Positions 35,755-44,779 are shown, counted from the first letter of the stretch. The stretch: 64,000 bases of DNA from an uncultured Clostridia bacterium (GCA_947625605.1 CANQOY010000001.1:1-64000), one strand, 5' to 3'. Notes: generated by a model not told the origin, from the sequence alone. A program made the numbers and translations.

Positions 35755-36390
35755 ATGAATAGCCGCGGAAAATTCATCGTATTCGAGGGCATCGACGGGA
35801 GCGGGAAATCCACCCAGATGCGTCTTCTCGGCCAATATCTGACGGAGCGCGGGGTGGAATGCCGCCTCACGCACGAGCCCACCGATTCTCCCTTCGGCGC
35901 GATCCTGCACGACTGCATGAGCGGCAAGATCGACGCGGACGAGCGCGCCATTGCGCTGCTGTTCGCCGCCGACCGCATCGACCACATCCAGAATCCCGCA
36001 AGCGGCATACGGGCCGCCCTCGAATCGGGCGTCACCGTTCTGTGCGACAGATATTATTTTTCCTCCTTTGCGTATAACGGAGGGTTTGTCCCGCTGGATT
36101 GGGTCATCGAACTCAACCGGCAGGCCATGGAACTGCTCACGCCCGACCTCGTCGTCTTTCTCGACCTCGATCCCGAGGAGGGCATGGCGCGCATCTCCCG
36201 CCGCGGCGAGAGGGAGCGGTATGAGAATCTGGACCGCCAGAAGAAGATCCGCGAGAAGTATTTTGAAGTGTTCGAACGCTTCTCGGGCAGAGAAAATATC
36301 GTCATCGTCAAGAGCGAGGCGCGGAAGGAGGAGACGCAAAACCGCCTTCGCCGCCTTGCGGACGGGCTCCTCTTCGGAGGCCGCGCATGA
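35755..36390 (+). CDS. tmk: Thymidylate kinase
   Basis: 211 residues. Phosphorylates dTMP to dTDP. P-loop FEGIDGSGKST at about 9-19; the DRY motif (LCDRYYFSS) near 95 and the basic lid (RISRRGERERYE) near 145 are present. The sequence before this ATG in the same frame has no family resemblance and contains the promoter, so the ATG at 35755 is the start. First gene of an operon: its stop overlaps rimM (ATGA). In most Clostridia tmk lies elsewhere, so its place at the head of rimM-trmD is unusual. Confidence 0.95.
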   Translation: MNSRGKFIVFEGIDGSGKSTQMRLLGQYLTERGVECRLTHEPTDSPFGAILHDCMSGKIDADERAIALLFAADRIDHIQNPASGIRAALESGVTVLCDRYYFSSFAYNGGFVPLDWVIELNRQAMELLTPDLVVFLDLDPEEGMARISRRGERERYENLDRQKKIREKYFEVFERFSGRENIVIVKSEARKEETQNRLRRLADGLLFGGRA

Positions 36391-36884
36391 ACGAATTGAC
36401 TGTGGGCGTCGTTCTCAAACCGCAGGGGATCCGCGGCGAGGTCAAGATCAAGCCGTTCACGGACGCGCCCGAGACTTTCTTCCAATTCGAACGCGTCTTT
36501 CTCGGCGGGGCGGAATACAAGGTGCTCTCCGCCCGCGCGGCGGACGGATGCGTCTTTTTGATGCTCCGCGGGGTGCCTGACCGCAACGCCGCCGAACTCT
36601 TGCGCGGCAAGGAGGTGACGATCCCCCGCGACGAGGCTCCCGCACTTCCCGAGGGGAGCTACTATATCGCCGATCTCTTGGGGAGCGAGATCGTAACCGA
36701 GGCGGGCGAGGTGCTCGGGATCCTCAAAGATGTCACCCAAGCGGCGACGGACGTCTATACCATGTCCGCGGATGGGCGCGAAATTCTCTTTCCCGCGGCC
36801 AAGGGCGTGGTCGTCTCCGTAGATTTGGAGGAGAAGCGTATCACCGTTGACAAGAGGCGTTGGCTCGAAGTCGCGGTGCTGTAA
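36387..36884 (+). CDS. rimM: Ribosome maturation factor RimM
   Basis: 165 residues. 16S rRNA processing factor that binds S19 during assembly of the 30S head. The N-terminal beta-barrel opens VGVVLKPQGIRGEVKI. The PRC-barrel domain follows from about residue 90 (YYIADLLGSEIVTEAGEVLG ... DVYTM). Four-base overlap with tmk, and trmD starts 18 nt after it. Confidence 0.95.
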   Translation: MNELTVGVVLKPQGIRGEVKIKPFTDAPETFFQFERVFLGGAEYKVLSARAADGCVFLMLRGVPDRNAAELLRGKEVTIPRDEAPALPEGSYYIADLLGSEIVTEAGEVLGILKDVTQAATDVYTMSADGREILFPAAKGVVVSVDLEEKRITVDKRRWLEVAVL

Positions 36885-36902
36885 GATAGGGGAACGCAGC
36901 GC

Positions 36903-37568
36903 ATGAAGATCACTGTACTCACACTCTTTCCCGAGATGTTTTCCGCGCTCGGGGCAAGCATTTTGGGCCGCGCCCAAAAGGAGGGGCGGCTCGAACTCGA
37001 AATCGTCGATATCCGCGATCATACCGACGACAAGCATCAGAAATGCGACGATTATCCGTTCGGCGGCGGGGCAGGCATGGTGATGATGGCCCAGCCCATC
37101 GGGGCCGCGATCGAAGCGGTCGATCCCGAACACGCCGCGAGGAGGATCTATCTCTCCCCCAAGGGCAAGACGCTTCGGCAGGAGCGCGTCCTCAGCCTGT
37201 GCGAGGAGGAGCAGCTGGTGCTGCTCTGCGGCCACTACGAGGGCGTGGATCAGCGCGCGCTCGATCTCTTCATCGACGAGGAGATCTCCATCGGGGACTA
37301 TGTGCTTACGGGGGGTGAACTCCCGGCCATGGTACTCATCGATTGCGTCGCGCGCTATTTAGACGGCGTGCTTTCTCCCCGTTCTCTGGTGGATGAAAGT
37401 TTTTCCGAGGGGCTTTTGGAATATCCCCAATACACCCGTCCCGTGGAATATCGCGGTCTGCGCGTGCCCGAGGTGCTGCGAAGCGGCAACCATGCGGAGA
37501 TCGACAAGTGGCGGCGCGAGCAGGCCCTCGCCCTCACCCAAAAGAATCGGCCCGACCTGCTGAAATGA
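36903..37568 (+). CDS. trmD: tRNA (guanine37-N1)-methyltransferase TrmD
   Basis: 221 residues. Makes m1G37 next to the anticodon using AdoMet, preventing +1 frameshifting. Trefoil-knot SPOUT motifs are clear: FGGGAGMVM (about 55-65), LLCGHYEGVDQR (about 107-118), and ISIGDYVLTGGELPA (about 130-144). A slightly short C-terminal domain ends at 221 residues (E. coli 255), normal for Firmicutes. The gene that normally follows, rplS (L19), is not here; ylqF comes next after 37 nt. Confidence 0.96.
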   Translation: MKITVLTLFPEMFSALGASILGRAQKEGRLELEIVDIRDHTDDKHQKCDDYPFGGGAGMVMMAQPIGAAIEAVDPEHAARRIYLSPKGKTLRQERVLSLCEEEQLVLLCGHYEGVDQRALDLFIDEEISIGDYVLTGGELPAMVLIDCVARYLDGVLSPRSLVDESFSEGLLEYPQYTRPVEYRGLRVPEVLRSGNHAEIDKWRREQALALTQKNRPDLLK

Positions 37569-37605
37569 GCGTTCCCGCGCCTCTGCGGCGGGAAAAGGAA
37601 GCAAT

Positions 37606-38466
37606 GTGAAAATTATCCAATGGTACCCCGGGCACATGGCCAAGGCCATGCGCATGATGGAGGAAAACGTCAAACTCTGCGACGCCGTCGTATTTGTGTT
37701 GGATGCGCGCTGCCCCGCCGCAAGTTTCAACGCGAAGCTCTTGCCGCTTGCGGGCAGCAGGCCCGTCCTCTACCTCTTAAATAAAGCCGACCTTGCGGAC
37801 ATGGGTGCCACAGAATACGTCAAGAGCATCCAAAGAGCAGGGAAATCCGCCCTCGGGATCGCGGCGAACGCCCCATCTTCCGCCCGTCTTTTGAAAGAGG
37901 AGATGGGCCGCCTCGTCGCGGAAAAAGTTGCTCGCATGCGGGAGCGTGGGCTCAATAAGCCCGTTCGGTTTTTGGTCGCAGGCATTCCCAACACGGGGAA
38001 GAGCACGGTCATCAACCTCCTCGCGGGCGGGAAGAAGGCCGTCACGGGCGACAAGGCGGGCGTTACGCGCGGGAAACAATGGGTCAAGTGCGAGGGGTTT
38101 GATCTCCTCGATACCCCCGGCACCATGCCTCCCGGCTGTGAAAATCAGAAGCTCGCCCGCCGTCTTGCCTTTGTCGGGAGCATTCACGACGAGATCTTGG
38201 AGATGGACGAGATCGCCCTCGCGCTCTTGGAGGAGCTGGCGGAGCGCTACCCCGATCGGTTGGCGGAGCGGTATGCGGCGGAGGCGGGACTCTCTCCCCT
38301 CGAAATGTTGGATCGCGTGTGCCGAAAGCGCGGCTTTCTCCTGCGCGGCGGGGAACCGGACTACGAGCGCGGGGAACGCGCCGTCATCGACGACTTCCGA
38401 AAGGGCAAACTCGGCAGGATCTGCCTCGATTGCGCGCAGGACCTGCGCGACGCGGGTCTCATCTGA
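37606..38466 (+). CDS. rbgA: Ribosome biogenesis GTPase YlqF/RbgA
   Basis: 286 residues, GTG start preceded by AAAAGGAAG. Circularly permuted GTPase: the G4 motif LNKADL (about 64-69) comes before G1 GIPNTGKSTVIN (about 126-137), and G3 DTPG (about 168-171) follows. WYPGHMAKA at residues 5-13 is the N-terminal signature. RbgA promotes late assembly of the 50S subunit. The gene sits in its conserved place between trmD and rnhB. Confidence 0.96.
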   Translation: MKIIQWYPGHMAKAMRMMEENVKLCDAVVFVLDARCPAASFNAKLLPLAGSRPVLYLLNKADLADMGATEYVKSIQRAGKSALGIAANAPSSARLLKEEMGRLVAEKVARMRERGLNKPVRFLVAGIPNTGKSTVINLLAGGKKAVTGDKAGVTRGKQWVKCEGFDLLDTPGTMPPGCENQKLARRLAFVGSIHDEILEMDEIALALLEELAERYPDRLAERYAAEAGLSPLEMLDRVCRKRGFLLRGGEPDYERGERAVIDDFRKGKLGRICLDCAQDLRDAGLI

Positions 38467-38501
38467 AAAACAGGCGCGGATCGCGCCGCTTTGCATGGAT
38501 T

Positions 38502-39161
38502 ATGGATCGGCTTACTTACGAACTTGAATATGCGGCGCAAGGGTTTGCGTCCGTCGCCGGCGTGGACGAAGTGGGAAGAGGTCCTTTGGCGGGGCCCGTC
38601 GTCTGCGCCGCCGTCATCATGCCGCTCGAAGAATCGCTCGCGATCAAGGGCGTGGACGACAGCAAAAAGCTCTCTCCGAAAAAGCGGGAGGCCCTCGCCG
38701 AACAGATCAAAAAGGTGGCCCGCGCCTATGCCGTCTCCGAGGTGGACGAGCGGATCATCGATGAGATCAATATCTTGCAGGCGACCCGCCTCGGCATGAA
38801 GCGCGCCGTCGAATCTTTGGGCATCACCGCGGACATGGTACTCACCGACGGCACCATGACGCTGGATATCGCTCTTCCGCAGAGGAGCATCATCAAGGGC
38901 GACGCGCTCGTGTATTCCATCGGCGCCGCAAGCATTCTCGCAAAGGTCTATCGGGATGCGCTCATGCGGGAATACGCCGCCCTGTATCCCGAATACGGCT
39001 TCGAGACCAACGTCGGCTACGGTACCAAGGAGCACATCGAGGCCATCAAGGAGGTGGGCATATGCCCGATTCACCGCAGGACCTTCGTAAAAAACTTTTG
39101 GGACGGAAGGGTGAGGACCTCACCTGCAAATATCTTAAAAAGCACAGGTACCGCATTTTAG
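38502..39161 (+). CDS. rnhB: Ribonuclease HII
   Basis: 219 residues. Cleaves RNA in RNA-DNA hybrids, including single ribonucleotides. GVDEVGRGPLAGPVV (about 21-35) carries the first catalytic Asp-Glu; further acidic residues are in DDSKKLS and SIIKGD. The ATG at 38502 has only a weak upstream purine run. The C-terminus runs about 30 residues past CPIHRRTF, the motif after which RNase HII proteins usually end, and overlaps the next gene by 100 nt; the tail may be non-functional read-on. Confidence 0.94.
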   Translation: MDRLTYELEYAAQGFASVAGVDEVGRGPLAGPVVCAAVIMPLEESLAIKGVDDSKKLSPKKREALAEQIKKVARAYAVSEVDERIIDEINILQATRLGMKRAVESLGITADMVLTDGTMTLDIALPQRSIIKGDALVYSIGAASILAKVYRDALMREYAALYPEYGFETNVGYGTKEHIEAIKEVGICPIHRRTFVKNFWDGRVRTSPANILKSTGTAF

Positions 39162-39424
39162 CGCGCAACTATACAACGCCCTACGGCGAGGCCGACATCG
39201 TGGCGCTCAGCCCGGATGGCTATACCTGTTTTGTGGAAGTCAAGACGAGGGAGTCGGATGCGTTCGGCCTCCCCGCAGAGGCCGTGACCCGCGAGAAACA
39301 GCGCAGATACCGCGGCATTGCAAACTTCTATTGCATGACGAAAAAGCGCGAACTTCCCGTCCGTTTCGATGTCGCCGCCATCTTTGAGGGCGGGTTGGAA
39401 TACTTCGAGAACGCCTTTATCTGA
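39062..39424 (+). CDS. UPF0102 protein YraN (predicted endonuclease fold)
   Basis: 120 residues. Restriction-endonuclease-like fold. GRKGEDLTCKYL, the ILARNY strand, E-A-D-I-V (catalytic-type Asp) and FVEVKTRES (E-x-K) are the family's conserved blocks. YraN relatives usually follow rnhB; the cellular role is unresolved. The ATG lies 100 nt inside rnhB; a TTG at 39098, directly before the conserved GRKGED, would be an alternative start with less overlap. Confidence 0.88.
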   Translation: MPDSPQDLRKKLLGRKGEDLTCKYLKKHRYRILARNYTTPYGEADIVALSPDGYTCFVEVKTRESDAFGLPAEAVTREKQRRYRGIANFYCMTKKRELPVRFDVAAIFEGGLEYFENAFI

Positions 39425-39439
39425 TTTTCTTTCTTCGAT

Positions 39440-39456
39440 CCTGCCTAAAAGGCAGG
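39440..39456 (+). terminator. Weak hairpin after the tmk-yraN operon
   Basis: CCTGCC-TAAAA-GGCAGG 16 nt after the stop. It is followed by AAAATTTAT rather than a T-tract, so termination is uncertain. Confidence 0.4.
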
Positions 39457-39474
39457 AAAATTTATAGAAAAGGC

Positions 39475-39503
39475 TTGCGTTTTCCATATAATTGTGATAT
39501 AAT
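39475..39503 (+). promoter_or_regulatory. Promoter of the 1,650-aa surface protein
   Basis: TTGCGT (39475-39480) and TATAAT (39498-39503), 17-nt spacer. Confidence 0.7.
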
Positions 39504-39527
39504 CTTGACAACAAAAGAGAGGAATTT

Positions 39528-39566
39528 GCCCCCATGGGGGCAGTTTGTCATACAAATGACAAACTA
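39528..39566 (+). promoter_or_regulatory. Two adjacent perfect hairpins in the surface-protein leader
   Basis: TGCCCCCATGGGGGCA is a perfect palindrome. It is followed at once by AGTTTGTCAT-ACAA-ATGACAAACT, a 10-bp stem. Both lie between the promoter and the AAGGAGGT ribosome-binding site. No T-tract follows, so mRNA stabilisation or protein binding is likelier than termination. Confidence 0.6.
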
Positions 39567-39612
39567 AAAAACTCTAAAAGAAAATGTTTTCGCAAGGAAA
39601 CAAGGAGGTAGT

Positions 39613-42600
39613 ATGAAAGTTTTGAAGAGAAGAGTGGTCACGGCCATGCTGTGCATGCTCTGCGTTGCGGCGTTTGCGCTTGCGATCGTCTTTACGCTGC
39701 CCGCCCGCACCGCCAACGCGGAGGAGGAGTTTGTTCCTGCCAACACGGTGACGGTTTCGACAGAGAAGGCTTTGAAAGAGGCCGTCTCGGCAGCGGGAGC
39801 GATGCCTACGAAGATCATTCTCGATGGTGACATTGAGATGAACTCCATTTCGAGCGTTGAGGGATGGGAACAATACGAGCTTGTTATCGGAACTCAACAA
39901 AATATTCAAATAGATCTCGCAGGGCATATTCTTACTTGCTTGCCTAATCCTTCCGCATATTGTGTGATTCAAAATTGGGGTAAGCTGTCCGTTATTGATT
40001 CGTCTGGAAATTACAAGGGCGCAGTCGAATCGCATGGTTATATTTCGAATGCAAAATGGCGTCCGACCACAGCTATCAGTAACTCTGGCACACTTACCGT
40101 CAATGCGAGCGTTAGAATTGTAAAACCTGAGAGCTCTGCCGATCCCGGAGATGTTAGGTATTATACTACAACAACAATTGTTAATGCTAGGGTTATAAAT
40201 AATACTTTGTATATTCCATCCTCAGATGAAGAAGACCAGAATATTTATCCAGTCTCACTCACAATCAATGGGGGCAATTTCGAACTTTTCAAAATAACAA
40301 AATCAAATGGAGAAGATACGGGTATTGATCAACTTTTCGGAATCCAAGGTGCCGATCTTACGGTCAATGGCGGTACATTTGCCAACCATCGCAATGCGCC
40401 GCTGAGTTATAGCGAAAATCCACACTATGTTGGCAACTATGGGTTCCTCGCCGAACTTACAAGTTTACCTAAACAAACCTCCGAGATAGAGGCAAAGATA
40501 AAGGACGATCGCCAAGTTGACATTAAAATTACCGGCGGCGATTTTGTTGAAATGGGGCCGAAAAACACAAGTATTGTCTATATTTATAGTTATCAAGGTC
40601 CCGGTGGAAACAATTCGAAAAAAATTGATGGCGAAAATTTTACCATCACCATCAGTGGCGGTGATTTTGCCTGTGATTTTTCAGCATATGCGGCAAATGG
40701 CTATTGGATGGAGCCAGTTGTAGAAAGTTCCACGTTTACTTATTATACGGTAAAAAAGGTAAACATGGATGCAGTCGCTGCGACCGTGACGGTCGGAGGG
40801 ACAACTACGAATTATCTTTCTTATGAATCTGCATGGACAGCTGCCAGAAAGATGTTTGGCGATTCGCGTATTGTTACGCTTCTCAAGGATGATACCGTAA
40901 AAAATCTTGACTTGAACAACGTGAACGGTGATATGATTATCGAGCTCAACGGTCATAAACTGACGATTGAGCCTGACTCGAGCGTCACCTACAAAAAGTA
41001 CTTTACTCCGAGCAGCAATTCTTCGTACAAAAATAGAGTTGTCATTCAGGATACGAGTGGGCAGGGCGGCGAGTTGATCTTGTCCGACAAAAACGGCCAC
41101 CAGTCGAGAAAAGCGTTTATTATGTTGGATTCGAATGGCAACACACACTATGAACTGCGTAGCGGCACGATTCGCCTTACGGGCATGCTCGATGAACAAT
41201 ATCATGACATGACGTCCACAAAGCTGAAGCAGGCACATAACGTTATTTCCAATAATTGGGAACTTGCAATGTATCAAACACTGTTTGGACTTGATCTGAG
41301 CGGCGTATATAATGCGAGTGCCGCCAAGGACTTTTATGAGAGCCATAGAGAACAGTATAAGAACTTTGTGGTGATCAAAGGCGGTAATATCATTTCGGAT
41401 CTTACTTGTGGCACATATGGGTCGCAGATTGGTGATTTGTTCTACTGGCAAGCATGCAGCTCATTGGATCCTACAGAGTATGACTTTGACTATACAACAC
41501 CGTCGAGCGACTATGTTCCCTACAAAAACGAGATATTTGTTGTCAATCTTGAAGAATATCTCCAAGACGGCATCAAGGCGTGCCGTTTCTCGTGGGACTT
41601 CAACGAACTCGTTTCCGCCAAGGGTCTTTCGTGCAGTGGCGGCAATGGCAGATATATTGTTTCCAAGATAGACGAAAGTGAGAACTTCCTCGTGAATTCC
41701 ACTGCTCAAAAATACAATAAGCTTTCTGATGCGCTCTCTCATGCGGCGGAGAAGGACACGATTTCTGTTCTTCAAGATAACCTCACGGTAGAGGATTCGA
41801 CTACGCTAAATGGCATCGCGCTCGATCTCAATGTTTCGCTTAGTCTTCAAATTAACTTTGCGCAGGGCATCACGCTCGGGGACGGCGCCTCGATCGCCAA
41901 CGGTACAGTTTTTGGTAATGTTACGGTGAATGGCGATTCTTCATTGAGTAATATGACTCTAAACGGCAATGTGAATATAGAATCAGGCATGCTCGCAATC
42001 GACAGCGGAACTTACAATGGCACATTCATCGTTGAGGATGGCTCCATGAAAGTATCGGGAGGTTCTTTCTTGGGGAGCCAGGCTGAAGTGTTAGAAAGCT
42101 ATCTGGGATTTGCGCTCGGATTGTATAAGAAAGAGATTGGCGATTATGACAAGGATACGCTGTACGATGTGAAGATTGCACCGAATCTTGCTGCACAAAA
42201 GTGGTATACGGGGTGTTCCGAAGCGGGGAACTTCACAATCGGAAGTGAGGCTGAATGGAACTACTTCTCTACATATGTTAACAGCGGCATCGATCAATTT
42301 GCAAACAAGACGGTAAGCCTGACGGCACCCCTTGATTTTAACGGATCGCAAGAGGGCATTTCACTTTTTGCGGCGCGTGAGACGGCAAAACCGTTCCTTC
42401 CGGCGGGCAATCTGACGTATCCATTTTTGGGTTCTTTTGATGGAAACAGACATGAGATCAAGGGCATTGTCGCTCGCGAAAAGCTCGTTGGGCTCTTTGG
42501 CTACACGAAAGGTACAACCAAGGTGAGCAATGTTACTGTTATTGGCTCCACTTTCACCGTGGGGAATGGTTATCTTGACGAACTCAATGCCGGCGCGGGG

Positions 42601-44565
42601 TACCTTGCGGGCGGCGCAATCATCGGGGAAGGCTACAACGGAACCGTTCAAAACAATATTGTACTCAATGACGTTACTGTCGATTTTGATATCAATGGCT
42701 ATTCGATTTTCAGCGGCGCAATCATCGGGCACACTTGGGGTGGCGTTACGGTTGAAGATTTGAATATGACGGGATCTTCCGTATCGAGCAATTGGAAGGC
42801 GGGCGGTTTGGTTGGCTATTATGAGGGTAATTTCACTTTGACGGACAGTGATATTTCGGAAGTTGACGTTGAAACATTTGATTCCTTCTTCGCCCCGGGT
42901 GTTGTGGCGGGGCATGCGAATGGTAGTAAAACATCCCTCGAAAACTGCAAGGTAGAGGCGCCCGACCAATCCCTGATCGGAACGTCGTATTCTGGGAATT
43001 CAAAGAATGTTGTAATTACAGGATCCAAGACGGATATCCATGTCCAGTCGCTTGGAACAAATTCTATGGGAAGCGTTGAGATCGAACTTTCAACGGATGA
43101 AGATGGCAATTCTTCGCAGGTGCAGTTCTCTGTGGGCGCGAGTGGACTTCCTTCCAATTTGACTGTCACCCAAAACGGCGATAGCGTAGATCTTACGGGT
43201 GACCTCAAAACTGACCCCGAAAACGGTAGTTTCATTTTCGAGGCCGATCCCAAGGATGTGGATTTGTATAAAGGGAATGCGGATGAGTCTGTCCATGTCG
43301 GCAGCTATGCGACGATTCAAGAAGCTATTGACGCGGCTCTTTCGGGGGAGATTGATGGCGACCGTATCTATTTGCAGAACGATGCAAACGGAGATGTCAA
43401 ATTCAACGGCAATGAGAAGAGTATCACGATCAATCTTCTCGGCCACACCCTTACGGGCACGATCACGGTTGAGAGCGGCACGCTTATGCTCGAAAACGGC
43501 ACGGTGAACGGTTCGATTACGGTCAGTGGCGGCACACTCACCCTTGTGATCCCTAAGCTCGGGGAGGACGAAACGGAGATCAAAGAACTTAAAATCACGG
43601 CGACGAGCGGAAAGGCGATCGACGGCGAGTATACCGTCGAGAAGAACGGCAACGATGTCTGCGTTCGCGAGAGCGACAATGAGATCTATCTCGCCAAAGA
43701 TCACGATTTCACGACGTATACCGCAGAAGGCGCGGTCATCACCGTTTCCTGCAAGCATGACGGCGAGGTTGCGGGGACGATCACTCTGAAAGCGGAAAAC
43801 TTCACCTATGACGGTAATGCACATCCGGCTACGGTCGCAGTGGATCCCGAGGGACTTGTTGACACGCCCGCGATCACTTACAGATACAGCACGACCGCGA
43901 ACGGAACGTATACCGAGCTCGAAGGGGATCTTCCTATGAAGAGCGGCTACTATGAGGCCTCCATTACCGTCAATGGCGTAACCGTAAGCGTGAAATTTGC
44001 TTCCTTGCAGATGGGCGTCATCGTGAGCGACATTACAGTGGGAGAGGTCGTTTACGGCGACCAAACGTTGGCAGCGACGAGCTTTACGGTCAAAACAACG
44101 GATGGGGAAGTTCTTCGCGCGGAGGACTTCACCCTTACGGTGACGTTGAAGAAGTCGGATTACGGCGTTGGAGATCAGGTGGCGCTCATCACGGCGCTTT
44201 CCCTTGGCGGCGATGCGGCGGCGAACTACACGCTTGCAGCCGCGGGGCAACAGGCGTTCTTGGAGATCACGGTGACGCCCGCAACGCTGTATGTGAGCGT
44301 CAACTCGCAGGGCGAAGTGACATACGACGGCTTCGTGAACGGCGAGGACGAGAGCGTGCTTTCTGGCGAACTTGTGCTGGAACGCAAGGGGAACGTTGTG
44401 ACGCCGAGCGGCCTTGAAAGCGAGAATTACAACATCGTCTTTGTGAGCGGGACGGTGGGGGACACGGCGGATCTGACGGCGCTGTGGATCGCACTTGCGA
44501 CCGTGGGCGCCGCGGCGATCGTGGCAGCCGGTCTGTTCATCGGATTGAGAAAGAAGAAGCAATAA
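39613..44565 (+). CDS. Large secreted repeat protein with C-terminal membrane anchor
   Basis: 1,650 residues, with AAGGAGGT 5 nt before the ATG. Signal peptide about 1-36 ends TANA|EEE. Residues 60-900 are beta-helix-like, with repeated I-x-G-G-(D/N)-F and L-x-L-N-G-H segments. GLUG-type repeats lie at about 960-1090 (FLGSFDGNRHEIKGI, GLFGYT, GGLVGYY). A second beta-solenoid follows, then MBG/YDG-like beta-sandwich domains (FTYDGNAHPATV at about 1395; VTYDGFVNGEDESVLSG at about 1570). Residues about 1624-1645 are one hydrophobic helix followed by RKKKQ, without LPXTG, so anchoring is by the membrane helix. The central part (about 39.9-42.9 kb) is clearly AT-richer than the ends. Likely a cell-surface adhesin or fibre; ligand unknown. 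Confidence 0.85.
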   Translation: MKVLKRRVVTAMLCMLCVAAFALAIVFTLPARTANAEEEFVPANTVTVSTEKALKEAVSAAGAMPTKIILDGDIEMNSISSVEGWEQYELVIGTQQNIQIDLAGHILTCLPNPSAYCVIQNWGKLSVIDSSGNYKGAVESHGYISNAKWRPTTAISNSGTLTVNASVRIVKPESSADPGDVRYYTTTTIVNARVINNTLYIPSSDEEDQNIYPVSLTINGGNFELFKITKSNGEDTGIDQLFGIQGADLTVNGGTFANHRNAPLSYSENPHYVGNYGFLAELTSLPKQTSEIEAKIKDDRQVDIKITGGDFVEMGPKNTSIVYIYSYQGPGGNNSKKIDGENFTITISGGDFACDFSAYAANGYWMEPVVESSTFTYYTVKKVNMDAVAATVTVGGTTTNYLSYESAWTAARKMFGDSRIVTLLKDDTVKNLDLNNVNGDMIIELNGHKLTIEPDSSVTYKKYFTPSSNSSYKNRVVIQDTSGQGGELILSDKNGHQSRKAFIMLDSNGNTHYELRSGTIRLTGMLDEQYHDMTSTKLKQAHNVISNNWELAMYQTLFGLDLSGVYNASAAKDFYESHREQYKNFVVIKGGNIISDLTCGTYGSQIGDLFYWQACSSLDPTEYDFDYTTPSSDYVPYKNEIFVVNLEEYLQDGIKACRFSWDFNELVSAKGLSCSGGNGRYIVSKIDESENFLVNSTAQKYNKLSDALSHAAEKDTISVLQDNLTVEDSTTLNGIALDLNVSLSLQINFAQGITLGDGASIANGTVFGNVTVNGDSSLSNMTLNGNVNIESGMLAIDSGTYNGTFIVEDGSMKVSGGSFLGSQAEVLESYLGFALGLYKKEIGDYDKDTLYDVKIAPNLAAQKWYTGCSEAGNFTIGSEAEWNYFSTYVNSGIDQFANKTVSLTAPLDFNGSQEGISLFAARETAKPFLPAGNLTYPFLGSFDGNRHEIKGIVAREKLVGLFGYTKGTTKVSNVTVIGSTFTVGNGYLDELNAGAGYLAGGAIIGEGYNGTVQNNIVLNDVTVDFDINGYSIFSGAIIGHTWGGVTVEDLNMTGSSVSSNWKAGGLVGYYEGNFTLTDSDISEVDVETFDSFFAPGVVAGHANGSKTSLENCKVEAPDQSLIGTSYSGNSKNVVITGSKTDIHVQSLGTNSMGSVEIELSTDEDGNSSQVQFSVGASGLPSNLTVTQNGDSVDLTGDLKTDPENGSFIFEADPKDVDLYKGNADESVHVGSYATIQEAIDAALSGEIDGDRIYLQNDANGDVKFNGNEKSITINLLGHTLTGTITVESGTLMLENGTVNGSITVSGGTLTLVIPKLGEDETEIKELKITATSGKAIDGEYTVEKNGNDVCVRESDNEIYLAKDHDFTTYTAEGAVITVSCKHDGEVAGTITLKAENFTYDGNAHPATVAVDPEGLVDTPAITYRYSTTANGTYTELEGDLPMKSGYYEASITVNGVTVSVKFASLQMGVIVSDITVGEVVYGDQTLAATSFTVKTTDGEVLRAEDFTLTVTLKKSDYGVGDQVALITALSLGGDAAANYTLAAAGQQAFLEITVTPATLYVSVNSQGEVTYDGFVNGEDESVLSGELVLERKGNVVTPSGLESENYNIVFVSGTVGDTADLTALWIALATVGAAAIVAAGLFIGLRKKKQ

Positions 44566-44582
44566 GGTTTGGTAAAATCAGA

Positions 44583-44613
44583 AGGCCTGCCGCATCTGCG
44601 GCAGGCCTCTTTT
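44583..44613 (+). terminator. Terminator of the 1,650-aa gene
   Basis: AGGCCTGCCGCA-TC-TGCGGCAGGCCT, a 12-bp stem followed by CTTTTG. No supported gene lies between here and 44780. Confidence 0.88.
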
Positions 44614-44702
44614 GTATCATGGTGAATTATACGAGAACTCCCTGCTCTTTCTATAATAGGAATCGCGCGCAGCCGCATGACGGAATCGGGAGATTTCGCC
44701 GA

Positions 44703-44754
44703 ACAAAAGGGCCTTACTGTTGGGGTAAGGCCCTTTTGTCTTGTGGATTTTTGT
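44703..44754. terminator. Duplicated terminator element, copy 1
   Basis: The hairpin AAAAGGGCCTTAC...GTAAGGCCCTTTT terminates the minus-strand gene ending at 44780. The 52-nt segment, including the downstream TTGTGGATTTTTGT, is repeated almost exactly at 46046-46096. Confidence 0.85.
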
Positions 44755-44779
44755 CGCGTTACAGGCGGATTTACTCCGT

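Noticed and set aside
39613..44565. Sortase (LPXTG) anchoring of the 1,650-aa protein
   Set aside because: No LPXTG-like motif precedes the C-terminal helix; only a membrane helix and basic tail are visible.
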